DNA from: Mauremys mutica
Lineage: Eukaryota > Chordata > Testudines > Geoemydidae
Assembly (NCBI RefSeq): GCF_020497125.1
Contig: NC_059072.1
Coordinates: 73,229,697-73,293,696, forward strand
Direction of reading: 5' to 3'
Length of the DNA stretch: 64,000 nucleotides
Notes under the pieces: generated by a model
Seen by the model: only the letters and a program-made list of their open reading frames with translations
What the model was told of the DNA's origin: nothing
Databases searched by the model: none
Made by a program: the position numbers and the translations under genes
Shown here: positions 54,046-64,000 of the stretch, piece by piece
Layout: each line of letters starts with the position of its first letter
Position numbering within the stretch: position 1 is the stretch's first letter

Positions 54046-56614
54046 CTGCCCACATGAGATAGTCAAGCAACTATGACTCTGTCAGCTTGTTAAAAGCAAT
54101 ATAAGATGGAAACAAGATGGAAAAATCGGTCTGTGGGTAAATATTGGTGCCATTATTCACATAGAAGAAGCAGAATTACAAATCCATAAATTCAAAGTAA
54201 TATAGTTTTTATCTGATCAAGAACAAAAAACTTTAATTCTATGTATGATACATAACACTTCCATTAGCAGTTGCCAGATTGTTTATCAGCGTATGGTGGC
54301 CTCCATTAGTACTTAATGCAGATTCTTTATACATTCCAACAAGCTACTGTTATTAAAACTGAAGAACTACAACCATCTTTATCAACAGTTGTGCAGCCCC
54401 AACAGCCAACCTTTTATATTAATTTAAACCATGATTTCACTCTGTTCTTACTGGTTTAATAGACCCAATATAGGACATAAAAAGCCATTCCAACTCCTGC
54501 TGTTTTATACCTCCAAACAAGAAAGTATGTAAAACTCTCTAGATCTGAATATTTAGAAACCAAAGCCAACAGTTACTGGCTCTCTGTCAGTTTGTGGCAT
54601 GTGTGTACTAGTTAACAGAAACTCAGGTACCTTTAGGGCTCTTTTACATCAACAACTCTATAAATCTTATCATTTATTTTGATACTCCCAAGGACCAATA
54701 TAGAATCACTAAAATAGCTTAGGCCCTAATCCTGCTACACTTTGGCAGAGCCCGAGTGACTTCACTAGAGCTCTCTGCAGGCAAATGGGAGCTCTGCATG
54801 CACATTGCAATCCTCCAGGCCATGTCGTATGGAACATTATGGAATGCATTGCCAAACGTGTGACAATAACACTGCCATGTCCCAAAAGAATCAGAGTTAT
54901 GATTTACAGGTTTCCTCAAAAAGACGATGCAGATTTACATGCTTGGCCTTGGTAGATGCTGCATGCATGGTTTTACAATGTTTTTATGTGAGCCTGCAGT
55001 TGATTTGGAGATTTTATTTGTTTTTATTTTTTTTCTTAGCAACACTATTTCAAGCATCTACACACATTAATAGAGTGGACAATAAAGGAACATCCCTGTA
55101 AAGAGAGACAGTCAAATATCTTAGGAATTTAGTTATGTGACAGTGTCCAAATCAAACAAAAGAAATCACGTCCTTGCCCCCACAAGCAATCAACAAAAGG
55201 CCATGATATTTCTGTGGGGGAGTTAAGGGGGAGGCAGGTGTTCAATTGCATTGAGCTCATAGCAGAATCGGGACCTAAGAAGTCAAGCAACATTCAAGGG
55301 AAGAGAGAGGTTTAAAAAATATACAGCAAAACATAATCTTACAAAAATATTGTAATAAATGTCTGAAGTTAAAGTTGTTAGCATTTTCCATTATACATCA
55401 TATTTTGAAAGACGTGTAATTTTACTGTAAAAACTTGCTTACAGCATGAAAATTTAGGCGTAAATTGTTTTGGGAGAAACTGGAGCAAAATCTGTATGAC
55501 TATAAATATAATTAAAAAACAAATATGGAGGATATTTAAAATGTTTAGCTGCCTCAATGATTACTTATTTGTGATCTGGTTTTCATAAGATACTATAATT
55601 AATACCTGTTTTGAGAGAAAAATCAAAGCCTACCAAATTTGTTTGTTTATTTAAACATGGATCAATTTTGCTGTGAATGGGTAAAAGAAAAAAAGCGCAA
55701 GGAATTCTAACACAGAAAGTTACTTGAAAAGAATGTAAATTTCAGAGCCCCAAACCTGAGAAAATTCACAATTAGTGTTCAGATGTACCATTTGTTCTAC
55801 AGCTATGGATAGGCACAACAGGAAATTATCTTAATTACTTCCCTATTGTTCCTCCAGTGATTTATTTCACCAGAAACTGTAGATATATTTGCTTTTACTC
55901 TTTTGACACTAACTTGAAGCCAAAATTTGGCAGACCTTTAAAAATTCTATGCAAACCTCATTAAAGACCTAAATCCTGCACCCCCTTCCCCTCACACAGA
56001 TTGAGTAGGCCCTTACTTATAGAGCTGGTCGAAAAACTAAAACCTGTTTTCAAGTAAAATTTAAAAAAAAATGTTTTCATTTCAAAGTATTCAAAACTGA
56101 TCTTTTTGTGTGGGTTTTTTTGTATTTTTTCACAACATTTATCAACATTACCAAAAATGCTAATTAATGTTTTTGTTTAAATGACAATAACTATTTTGCT
56201 AATCATTTTGATAAAGTTTTTGAAAAAGGGGCATGAATTCTTCTTGCAAAACATAAATTTCAACAATATCAACAATTAACCAAAAAATCATTTTTGAAAC
56301 AAGGCTTTTTTTTAATTTAAAATCTTTCTTTAAAGCGCTTCAAGCAGTTTTACTTATGACACAAGTAGTCCCATTGACATGAGCAAAGGTGGCAAAATTA
56401 GGTGTACAGTACTTCCTTTCCTATCATTGCTGATTACCTAAGTGTTTAATATAAATAGAAATTCCCTCTTTTATAACCAGCCTCTTCCTGCTTAATGTAT
56501 TCAATTATGCCACAATTCAGAATTCAGAATTTGTGACATCATAGGTAGTTCTCTTCATGAAAACACTGGATTGTAAACATCAGTGGATTACTTGTACACA
56601 TCAAAGGCATTGTA
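54046..56614. other. Gene-free stretch
   Basis: AT-rich; no gene, RNA or clear element recognised. Confidence 0.5.
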
Positions 56615-57020
56615 AATGAAAATATGGAATATTCTTCCAAAGGAGATGGTGGAAGTTCCATCATGAATCATTTAAATCAGACTAGACAAAGCACTAGAAA
56701 ATACAGTGAAAGAAACAAAACTGCACTGGCAGTGGGATGGACTGGATTACATACTAAGAGTGTGTCTAAAAATGGAAACTGGTATAGCTATTCTGCAATA
56801 AACTAATCTGCAATAGCTACTTTGGAACAGCTCTCCATGTGGACACACTGTTCCAGATAAAGTGACTTTTATTCCACAATTGAGTGTCCACACAGGACGC
56901 TATTTCAGAATACCTTACTCTGGAATAGTTTATTCTGCTATCAGTATGCGGGTCAATTTTCCTATGTAGACAAGGCCTAAGTGTTTTAAATCTCTAATTC
57001 TTCTTGTTGTTTGAGATTCA
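56615..57020 (+). mobile_element. CR1 LINE 3' end split by a MITE
   Basis: CTTCCAAAGGAGATGGTGG, ATCAGACTAGACAAAGCACT and GTGGGATGGACTGGATTAC follow the CR1 3' end. After the MITE (56758-56977) the text resumes with AAGTGTTTTAAATCTCTAAT, as expected for the terminal part. Confidence 0.75.
56758..56977. mobile_element. Harbinger-like MITE inside CR1, 220 bp
   Basis: The left end GAGTGTGTCTAAAAATGG and the right end CCTATGTAGACAAGGCC are imperfect inverted repeats with TAA on both sides (56755-56757 and 56978-56980). Internal blocks such as CTATTCTGCAATAA and TATTCCACAATTGAG show further self-complementarity. Confidence 0.8.
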
Positions 57021-58135
57021 TGAAGAGGTGGAAGGAGACTAAGAGCGAGCATCTGTCCAGAAAATGTCTTGATGGGAAAGAAAACAAAAGAAAAAAATAT
57101 GATAATTGAATCAGCTGGGTAGAGGCAAATGGGAGAAGGGGCTGATTCCTAAAGAGAGACTAATTGGGCTGTGGGCAGTGGATGGATTAAGTAGGGACAG
57201 AATGGTATTAGGTAATAAGTGTTCAACTACTATACTGACGAGCATGGTACAAGAACCGGAATGGATTAGTGGTGATGGAGGGGAAATGAAGTGAGCAAGG
57301 AGGATAACTGGGATGTCATGTGGGGAGTGAAATGGGGTAAGGGAAAGGCTGGGAAAGGAGAGAAATTTCTTATGATTGGATTGGAACCTTTGAGTTCATC
57401 AGGGATGTGTGTTTCTGAGCAGTGGGGGATAAGTAGGTGGAAAAGAGTAGTGGGAGAGGGACAGGAGGAGGAAGAGACAAGTGGAGCAGGAGGAGTGTGT
57501 GTGCGTGGAAGCCACTGAAGTGCTAGAATGACAAGCTGAGGAAAGAAGCTGTAGTGGTAGGAGGTGGCTGGGGAACTTTTGCAATGAGGAGGAGTTGGAG
57601 GAGTGAGTAGGGAAGAAGTAGGTGGGAAGCAGCAGGATTAGTAGTGGAGAGGTGGGTAAGGAGGTATTTAAACGGGGTGAGGCTGGGTGTGGGACTAGAA
57701 AGGCCAGTGGGAAAGAGGCATCTGGAGAGCAACTGCATCAGGGAAGCAGTGCTTGGCTGGAGCCATTGAAGCAGGGGAGAGATGGAAAGACCTGATAGGA
57801 GGAGGAAGGCAGAGAGAAGCTGTAGCTAGAAAGAAGAAAGCAAATGGGGTGGGGTGAGAGGAACATTATAGTGAAAAGGAGGGGGCAGCAGAAGCCAGGG
57901 GGCCAGCTTGGGAAGAAGAGCTGGAAAACAAATGGTGAAGGAGGAACTGAAGAGCAATGGGAGGGGCAGAGAGGAGTTGTGGGGAGACTGGCAGTCAGGG
58001 AGAAGCTGATGGGTGGGCATGTTTGTGTGATTGAAAAGTTGTGTCACAACAGGAGCGCTGCAGCAGTTTGTTGGCTGAGCAAAGTGAGATCTTACACTCA
58101 GCTCGATGGCATTTCTCTTTTTGCCTGTTTGTCTG
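57021..58135 (+). repeat. Purine-rich low-complexity tract
   Basis: About 1.1 kb in which the plus strand is strongly G+A-rich (GGAGGAGG, GGGAAGAAG and similar) with irregular repetition. Several frames are open only because of composition. No gene is supported. Confidence 0.55.
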
Positions 58136-58254
58136 TAACATAACTTTTCAGTGCTGCATCCCATCAAGTCCAAAATTTCAGGGAATGTTCTAGGCTTCCG
58201 TGGCCAAAACCCTTTTTGATTTTGACACCTTGGATGACTTATCAGAAAGAAGAG

Positions 58255-58640
58255 CAATAAGAATGGTGGAGTGGAATGGGGCACACGGAGCCCCTGATAT
58301 GGGGGGCATTGGGAAGTGGGGTGGTGCACAGAGCCCCTGGTAGGGGGAGCACATGGGAATTTCTGGCGGGATGTGGGGGGGAAATAGGAGACCCTGAGCA
58401 AGAATGGCAACATGGGGGAAAGGACAGAGAATGAGGGGGGCAATGAAGGACAATAGCTTGGGGGACACACAGAGCCCCTGCCACATGGCAGAGGGTAGAA
58501 TGGGTCACACAGTGCCCCTGGCATAGGGGGAGAATGAAGGACACAGAGAATCCCTGGCATAAGGGAGGGGTTGCTGGGGGTCCATGAAATAGAGGGGATG
58601 GAAGGGTGGCACATAGGAAGTTTGAGGGGAGACTAGAAGA
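58255..58640 (+). repeat. Degenerate G-rich minisatellite
   Basis: Variants of a phrase with CACAGAGCCCCTGG and a G-run recur about six times (near 58277, 58328, 58463, 58508, 58538) at uneven spacing. The long minus-strand frame across it is proline-rich and repetitive. Confidence 0.6.
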
Positions 58641-58660
58641 GGAAGGTGCCCCTGGGGCAT

Positions 58661-58790
58661 GAAAAGACAGTTACGTTTTCTGTAACTGGTGTTGTGTTGC
58701 TCATGTGTATTCCACAGTAGGTGTGCGCGCTCACCACGTGCACCGGTACCATAAGTTTTTCCCCTAGCAGTACCCGTAGGGGAACACCCC
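58661..58790 (+). repeat. DIRS left terminal repeat
   Basis: GAAAAGACAG starts it. The block from TGCTCATGTG to AGTACCCGTAG is inverted-homologous to 62620-62729. Confidence 0.85.
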
Positions 58791-58917
58791 CTGGAGTGGC
58801 ACCTCCATGGCGCGGTATAAGGGGCGCTGCACGGTCCCCCCACCCTCAGTTCCTTCTTGTCAGACAACTCCGGCAGCGGGGAAGGAGGGCGGGATAGAAA
58901 TGAGCAACACTTCTTGA

Positions 58918-58992
58918 AGAACACCAGTTATGGAAAAGGTAGCTGTCTTTTCTTCTTCGAGTGATTGCTCATGTGTATCCCACAGTAGGTGA
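58918..58992 (+). other. DIRS internal complementary region
   Basis: The left half, read on minus, gives GAAAAGACAGCTACC, CATAACTGGTGTT, copying the left terminus. The right half, CTTCGAGTGATTGCTCATG with CCCACAGTAGG, copies the right terminus read on minus. Such a region aligns both ends to close the circular intermediate. Confidence 0.85.
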
Positions 58993-59026
58993 TTCCAAGC
59001 TGGATCTGCTGGAGGTGGGTAGGAGT

Positions 59027-60218
59027 TCACAAGTTCTTGGGATCGAGCACAGCCCTGCTGAACCTGGCGTCCTCTCTGGTTTGGGAGACAATCGCATAAT
59101 GCGAGGTGAAAATGTGAACTGAAGACCACGTAGCAGCCCTACAAATGTCCTGGATGGGGACATGGGCCAAAAAGGCAGCCAACGAGGCCTGCGCTCGAGT
59201 TGAGTGTGTCCTCACAATTGGTGGCGGAGGGATTCCTGCCAGGCCATAACAGGTACGGATGCATGAGGTGATCCAGTTGGAGCGCCGCTGAGTGGAGATT
59301 GGCTGACCTTTCATTCCCTCGGCTGAGGCGATGAACAGTTGCGAGGACTTTCTGAACAGCTTAGTCCACTCCAGGTAGAAATCCAGAGCCCGTCTCACAT
59401 CCAGCGTGTGGAGGCGGCACTCCTCACTGGACGCATGGGGCTTGGGCCAGAGGACCAGCAGAAAAATGTCCTGACCCATGTAATAGGCGGAGACCACCTT
59501 CGGGAGGAACGAGGGGTGTGGGTGGAGCTGGACCTTATCCTTATGAAACACCATGTACGGGGCCCTGAGTTCCGAGACCCGCCTAGCTGACTGTGATTGC
59601 AACCAGGAAGGCCACCTTCCATGAGAGATGTGACCAGGAGCACGTGGCTAGCGGCTGAAATGGGGGCCCTGTGAGACGGGCCAACACCAGGTTTAGATCC
59701 CACTGCAGGACAGAGGGCCTAATATACGGGAAGAGATGAACCAACCCCTTGAGGAATCGGCCAGTCATAGCATGGGAGAATATTGTGTGGCCCTGCACTG
59801 GCGGATGGAAGGCCAATATGGCTGCTAGGTGCACCTTGACTGACGAGGGAGCCAGGCCCTGGGCTCTAAGGTGAAGGAGGTAGTCCAGAATAAATTGGAT
59901 TGGGGCGGCCACCGGGGAAACGCCCTGCTCATCCACCCATCTGGAAAACCGAGACCACTTTGCCAAGTAGGCTCGGCCCGTGGAAGAGCACCTAATTTCT
60001 AGAAGGATGCGCCGAACCCCTTCCAAGCCACATCCTTTCCTCCTTACCTCACCATTGAGCAGCCACGCCATGAGGTGGAGTGCCGCTAGTTTGGGGTGGA
60101 GAAAGCGGCCCTGGTCCTGGGAGAGCAGGTCTGGGCGGGACAGCAATGGCCATGGCGGGGCGACCGCCAGGCCTGTGGGGTGTTCTGTACCAATGCTGCC
60201 TGGGCCATGCCGGGGCAA
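59027..60218 (-). pseudogene. DIRS tyrosine recombinase
   Basis: Two minus frames join near 59585-59600 through a frameshift. The first (60218-59583) has the N-terminal core-binding part (AYLAKWSRFSRWVDEQG, LGLAPSSV-type helix, FLVAIT). The second (59602-59027) has the catalytic part: ARRVSEL (first Arg), THSTRAQAS (His and second Arg), CRAATWSSVHIF and TSHYAI (catalytic Tyr). All four R-H-R-Y residues appear to be kept. The enzyme would join the circular DNA copy to the target. It is broken only by frameshift and by stops near the join, so it is a relatively young pseudogene. Confidence 0.88.
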
Positions 60219-61904
60219 TCAGAAGGACCCGAGCCTTGTCCGACTTTATCTTTTCCAGGACCTTGCCGATCAGCGAGAACGGGGGAAAGGCATAGAGAAA
60301 CTGGCTTGTCCAGGACAGGAGGAAGGCATTGGAGATAGTGCCCCATCCAAGGCCGCCCCCCTGGAAGCAGAACCGGGGACAGCGATGGTTCTGCTGAGTC
60401 ACGAACAAGTCCACCTGGGGAGTTTCCCACACTTGGAAAAGTGTGCACCACCTCTTGGTGGAGAGACCACTTGTGCTGAGAGGAGAAGTCCTTGTTCAAG
60501 CAATCTGCCCGCGCGTTCCGGGCACCCAATAGATGGAAGGCCTGTAGGCAGATGTCGTGGGCTATACAAAAGCCCCACATCATGAGGGCTTCGCAGCAGA
60601 GGATTGGTTCTCATCTTGCCTGTTGTTATAGAACATTGAGGCCATGTTGTCCATGAAGACCCTGACCTCCGGGCCCTCCAGGTGCGAGCGGAAGGCCTTG
60701 CACACCAGCCATACTGCCCTGAGCTCCTTGATGTTTATGTGGAGGGTCAGATCCTGAGCCAGCCACAGACCTTGAGTCTGAACGTTCCCCAAATGAGACC
60801 CCCATCCCAGGTCCAATGCATCGGATACCAGTTCCAGCAATGGGGACTTGCCCCTGAACAGGACTCCTTGGAGCACGTTTCTTGGGGAGGACCACCACCA
60901 TAGGGAGGTGATCACTGGCTTGGGCACCATGAGGACTTTGTCCATCCAGTCCCTGGCCTGGGAGAACTCAGAGGCCAACCAGAGCTGGAGGGGCCTCATC
61001 CTGAGTTTGGCATGATGGACCACATACGTGCAATGCGACATGTGACCCAAGAGCTGGAGGCACACTCAGGCTGTTGTCACCAGAAACCTTGTGTCCGTGT
61101 TGATGACACCCTTCAGGGTCTCGAACTTGTCTGGTGGGAGGGAGGCTTTGGCCGACGTGGTGTCCAGGACCACCCCGATAAATTCTATGCTTTGTACTGG
61201 GACTAACATGGACTTGGTGTTGTTTACCAACAGGCCCAAAGTGGTGCACGTGGACAGAAGGAGTGAGTTCTGATCCCGCACCTGCGACCGGGAGCTGCCC
61301 TTGACCAACCAGTCTCCAGATGAGGAAGATCTGGACCCCCCAGCACCCGAGGTAGGCCGCCACCACCAACATACATTTTGTGAATACCCTGGGGGCAGTG
61401 GATAGGCCAAATGGGAGGACCATAAATTAGTAGTGTTCCTGAGCCACCATGAAATGGAGGAAGTGTCTGTGCCCCTCGAATATATGAATGTGGAAGTACG
61501 CGTCCTGCAGATTGAGGGCGGCGTACCAGTCCCCGGGATCCAGGGAGGAGATGATGGAGGCCAGGGAGACCATGAGGAACTTGAGCTTCACCATGCACTG
61601 TTACAGGCCTCGCAGGTCCAAGATGGGCCTGAGCCTCCCTTTGGCCTTTGGGATAAGGAAATAGCAGGAGGAGTTCCTCTTGCCTTTGAACTCCCCCGGT
61701 ACCGCTTCCACCGCTCCTAGGCTCAGGAGGTTTCCCATCTCCTGCTCGAGTAGAGCCTCGTGCAAGGGATCCCCCCAGGAAGGATGGGGATGGTGGGTAG
61801 TTGGGCGGGGAGGAAGTAAACTGGAGGGTGTAGCCCCAGGAGATGGTGTTGAGGATCCATCGGTCCGAGGTTAGCTGCGACCACTCCAGGAGGAAACCAC
61901 ACAA
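60086..61904 (-). pseudogene. DIRS reverse transcriptase / RNase H
   Basis: Minus frames 61904-61224, 61410-61066, 61065-60580 and 60583-60086 give successive parts: HHLLPGSRGLV-type fragments of the reverse transcriptase; PFGLSTAPRVFTKCM (61423-60968 frame), the conserved LPFGL-S-P-F/TK block; IEFIGVVLDTT; then RNase H with LELVSDALDLGWG, INIKELRAVW and VFMDNMAS; and finally FHLLGARNARADCLNKDFSS. Several frameshifts separate them. A methyltransferase-like domain reported in some DIRS elements was not recognised. Confidence 0.82.
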
Positions 61905-62000
61905 CCGATTGGAGAAGGAAATCTTTATTGGGGGTGGATCCCTGATGAGAACTGGCAGGCTCCCCCAGGCATCCCATCAAAACCGCCTTTTCCCCGCTTG

Positions 62001-62717
62001 TTAGCCCTTGGAGGACCCAGGCTGGGGAGCAGGCTGAGACTGCCTCTGTGGGCACCTCTTATAGTCCAGCGACTTCTTATAAGCCGTCTTGTATTTTGAC
62101 TGGGTAGCCTGAGCGGGAGTCTGTTGCGGCTTGAACTTAGGTTTAGCCGGAGCCGGACCATAGAGACCCAGAGTCTGGAGAGTCGTGCGGGAGTCTTTCA
62201 GGCCATGCAGCTTTGTATCCATTTGTTCCACAAACAGAGCTTTGCCATCAAACAGGAGGTCCTGCAGGGAGGTCTGCGCCTTGCTGGACAGCCCAGATTG
62301 CAGGATCCATGACGCCCTTCTCATGGACACCGCGGAGGCCATGGACCGCAGGGCCGTGTCCGCTGCATCCGAAGCTGCCTGCAGGGTTGCCCTGGCAGCT
62401 GCTGTGCCCTCCTCCACCAGCGCTTTGAACTCCTTCCCGTCGCGCTCCTGGAGAGAGTCCTCTAACTTGGGCAGGGAGCTCCACAGATTGAACTCATACT
62501 GGCCCAGGAGAGCCTGGTGGTTTGCCACCCATAACTGGAAGCTCGAGGATGAATACATTTTCCTTCCAAATGAGTCCAACTTCCTTGAATCTTTATTTTT
62601 CGGGGTAGGGGATTGTTGGCGCTCCACTACGGGTACTGCTAGGGGAAAAACTTCTGGCACCGGTGTACGTGGCGAGCACGCAGGCACATCTACTGTGGAA
62701 TACACATGAGCAATCAC
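62001..62717 (-). pseudogene. DIRS gag-like protein, 5'-truncated
   Basis: One open minus frame of about 238 codons. It starts inside the terminal repeat and then enters a gag-like sequence: KNKDSRKLDSFGRKMYSSSS, NHQALLGQYEFNLWSSLPKL, EFKALVEEGTAAARATLQAA, SAVSMRRASWILQSGL and FVEQMDTKLHGLKDSRTTLQ, with a Pro/Gln-rich tail. Compared with the old copy at 38.6-39.9 kb the zinc-binding N-terminus is absent, so an internal deletion fused the terminal repeat to mid-gag. Gag would package the RNA. Confidence 0.75.
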
Positions 62718-62729
62718 TCGAAAAAGAAA
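62620..62729 (-). repeat. DIRS right terminal repeat
   Basis: Inverted match to 58661-58790, ending CACTCGAAAAAGAA. Confidence 0.85.
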
Positions 62730-62979
62730 TGTGCTTGGCCTACAGAAGCAACAGAGTGCAGCCCTCTAGTTTACACAGTGACCCTAACATGCTGTGCTGT
62801 TAAAGTGAGGTGTTAGGGTGATGGGATTAATAATGTTTTTTTTTAAATATTTCAGCCAGATTCAGTGCTGAAGTAAAGAGCTGGCTGGTCAGCCTTAGAG
62901 ACTGAAGTTCTTTCTGGCTTCCCACACTGTCCCTGATCTGGGAGCCTCTAGGGGAGTGAGAATAGTTTAGGATCTAGGT

Positions 62980-63579
62980 TGGGGTGGGCACACTTTTTGG
63001 CCTGAGGGCCACATCTGGGTATAGAAATTGTATGGCGGGCCATGAATGCTCCGGAAATTGGGGTTGGGGTGCGGGAGTGGGTGTGGGCTCCAGAGTGGGG
63101 CCAGAAATGAGGACTTGACGGTGTGGGAGGGGGCTCCGGGCTGGGGGGAGGTGAGGGCTCCGGCTGCGGGTGCAGGTTCTGGGGTGGAGCTGGGAATGAG
63201 GGCTTTGGGGTGGCTCAGGGGCACACGCTCCAGGCGGTGCTTATCTCAAGCAGCTCCCGGAAGCAGCAGCCTGTCCCCACTCCAGTTCCTAAGTGGAGGT
63301 GTGGCCAGGCAGCTCTGCTGCGTGTTGGTTCCTGGCCAATTGGAGCTGGTGGTGGCACTTGGGGCAGGGTCAGCATGTGGAGCAGAGCCCCCTGGCTGCC
63401 CATATGTGAAGGAGCTGGAGAGGGGACATGCCACTGCTTCCGGGAGCCACGTGAAGCGACCCCCAACCCTGCTGCCCAGCTGGAGCACTGGCACAGGGCA
63501 AGCCCCAGAACCCGCTCCCCAGTGTGAGCTCAAGGGCCAGATTAAAATGGCAGGCAGGCCGGATAGTTTGCCCACCCCG
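62980..63579 (+). mobile_element. Non-autonomous hAT element, 600 bp
   Basis: It starts TGGGGTGGGCACACTTTTTG and ends AGTTTGCCCACCCCG. The flanks ATCTAGGT (62972-62979) and ACCTAGGT (63580-63587) differ at one base of eight. It is related to 51812-52230 at both ends but longer inside. Confidence 0.88.
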
Positions 63580-63587
63580 ACCTAGGT

Positions 63588-64000
63588 CCACTCAGTGCAT
63601 AGCCTGACACTTCAGTGCTGATTATGAAGTTGCAACTTGTCCAGCAGGAACCAAATTGAGCTCACAATCTCCTTTCCCACAGACTGATAAGTAGTCATCC
63701 TTGGGTAACAACTTTCTGTCAGTAATGACCTTTACTGGATTTCAATTGGCAACCCAGATGTGAAAAACTTGGTGTCCCATTTCAATCTTCTGAGTCTGCA
63801 GGCCCCTTTAATGGGCTCCTGATAAAATTGGCTCTGGTTCGGCATGTTTTTGTGTGTGAATTAACTTTAGATTTCTATTCAGATCAAAACACTTCCTCTC
63901 TCATTTCAGAATTTGTTTAACATTCATCAAGGCAGATTTTTCTTGAGCAAATACTACATACTCATGTAAAAAAAAAGCTATAGGACCCACACCATCCTTC
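63588..64000. other. No recognised features
   Basis: Right edge of the window; no supported gene or repeat. Confidence 0.5.

Larger units (their letters stand above)
58661..62729 (-). mobile_element. DIRS retrotransposon, structurally complete, coding-dead
   Basis: About 4.07 kb on the minus strand. The two ends are inverted repeats (TGCTCATGTGTATTCCACAG on the left, its complement on the right). Order on minus: gag part (62717-62001), reverse transcriptase/RNase H (61904-60086), tyrosine recombinase (60218-59027), then an internal complementary region at 58918-58992. This architecture is diagnostic for DIRS elements, which replicate through a circular intermediate and integrate with a tyrosine recombinase instead of a DDE integrase. 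No target duplication is expected or seen. The gag N-terminus is missing and pol is broken by frameshifts. Confidence 0.93.

Noticed and set aside
57826..58614. 262-codon minus-strand frame
   Set aside because: It spans the G-rich minisatellite and the purine-rich tract; the peptide is a repetitive Pro/Ser/His-rich string, so I treat it as low-complexity DNA.
1..64000. CRISPR arrays, operons or bacterial regulatory sites
   Set aside because: The window is plainly vertebrate nuclear DNA; regularly spaced short repeats of that type are absent.

Overview
This window is vertebrate nuclear DNA. The mix of CR1 LINEs, DIRS retrotransposons, a Penelope-like element with hammerhead motifs, mag-type Gypsy, PIF/Harbinger, hAT and TA-flanked mini-transposons fits a non-avian reptile, most likely a turtle. 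That assignment is inference. Only one host gene can be supported: the first coding exon of PAWR (prostate apoptosis response 4, Par-4), on the minus strand at 44966-45463, inside a CpG island of about 2 kb. A probable noncoding first exon lies just upstream (to its right). No later PAWR exon was recognised, so roughly positions 1-44965 are probably one large PAWR intron and 46.5-64 kb is probably 5' flank.

Left part (1-26 kb): a LINE reverse transcriptase fragment, a decayed DIRS tyrosine recombinase, then a PIF/Harbinger transposon (2078-11493, TAA target duplication). A full-length Gypsy element (3122-7717, AACTT duplication, nearly identical LTRs, one open reading frame) sits inside the intron of that Harbinger's ORF1. 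Next come an autonomous-type but broken hAT (15244-17977), small DNA elements, a 700-bp solo LTR (19181-19880) and a second, more decayed Harbinger (20265-25113).

Middle (26-44 kb): mostly gene-free AT-rich DNA with a 1.1-kb element bearing about 250-bp inverted ends (30676-31817), several hairpins, and an old DIRS copy on the minus strand (36.5-39.9 kb) interrupted by a TA-flanked mini-transposon fragment.

Right part (44-64 kb): the PAWR promoter region; a 530-bp Penelope-like insertion (47193-47722) built as an inverted repeat with a hammerhead-like core in each arm; strand-asymmetric low-complexity tracts; a complete TA-flanked mini-transposon (53045-54043); and a structurally complete but coding-dead DIRS element (58661-62729) with terminal repeats and internal complementary region still readable.

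The transposon genes serve only their own elements. Apart from the Gypsy frame, most are broken, and the Gypsy frame itself lacks part of the reverse transcriptase core. Family names rest on motif recognition by eye; no database search was run.
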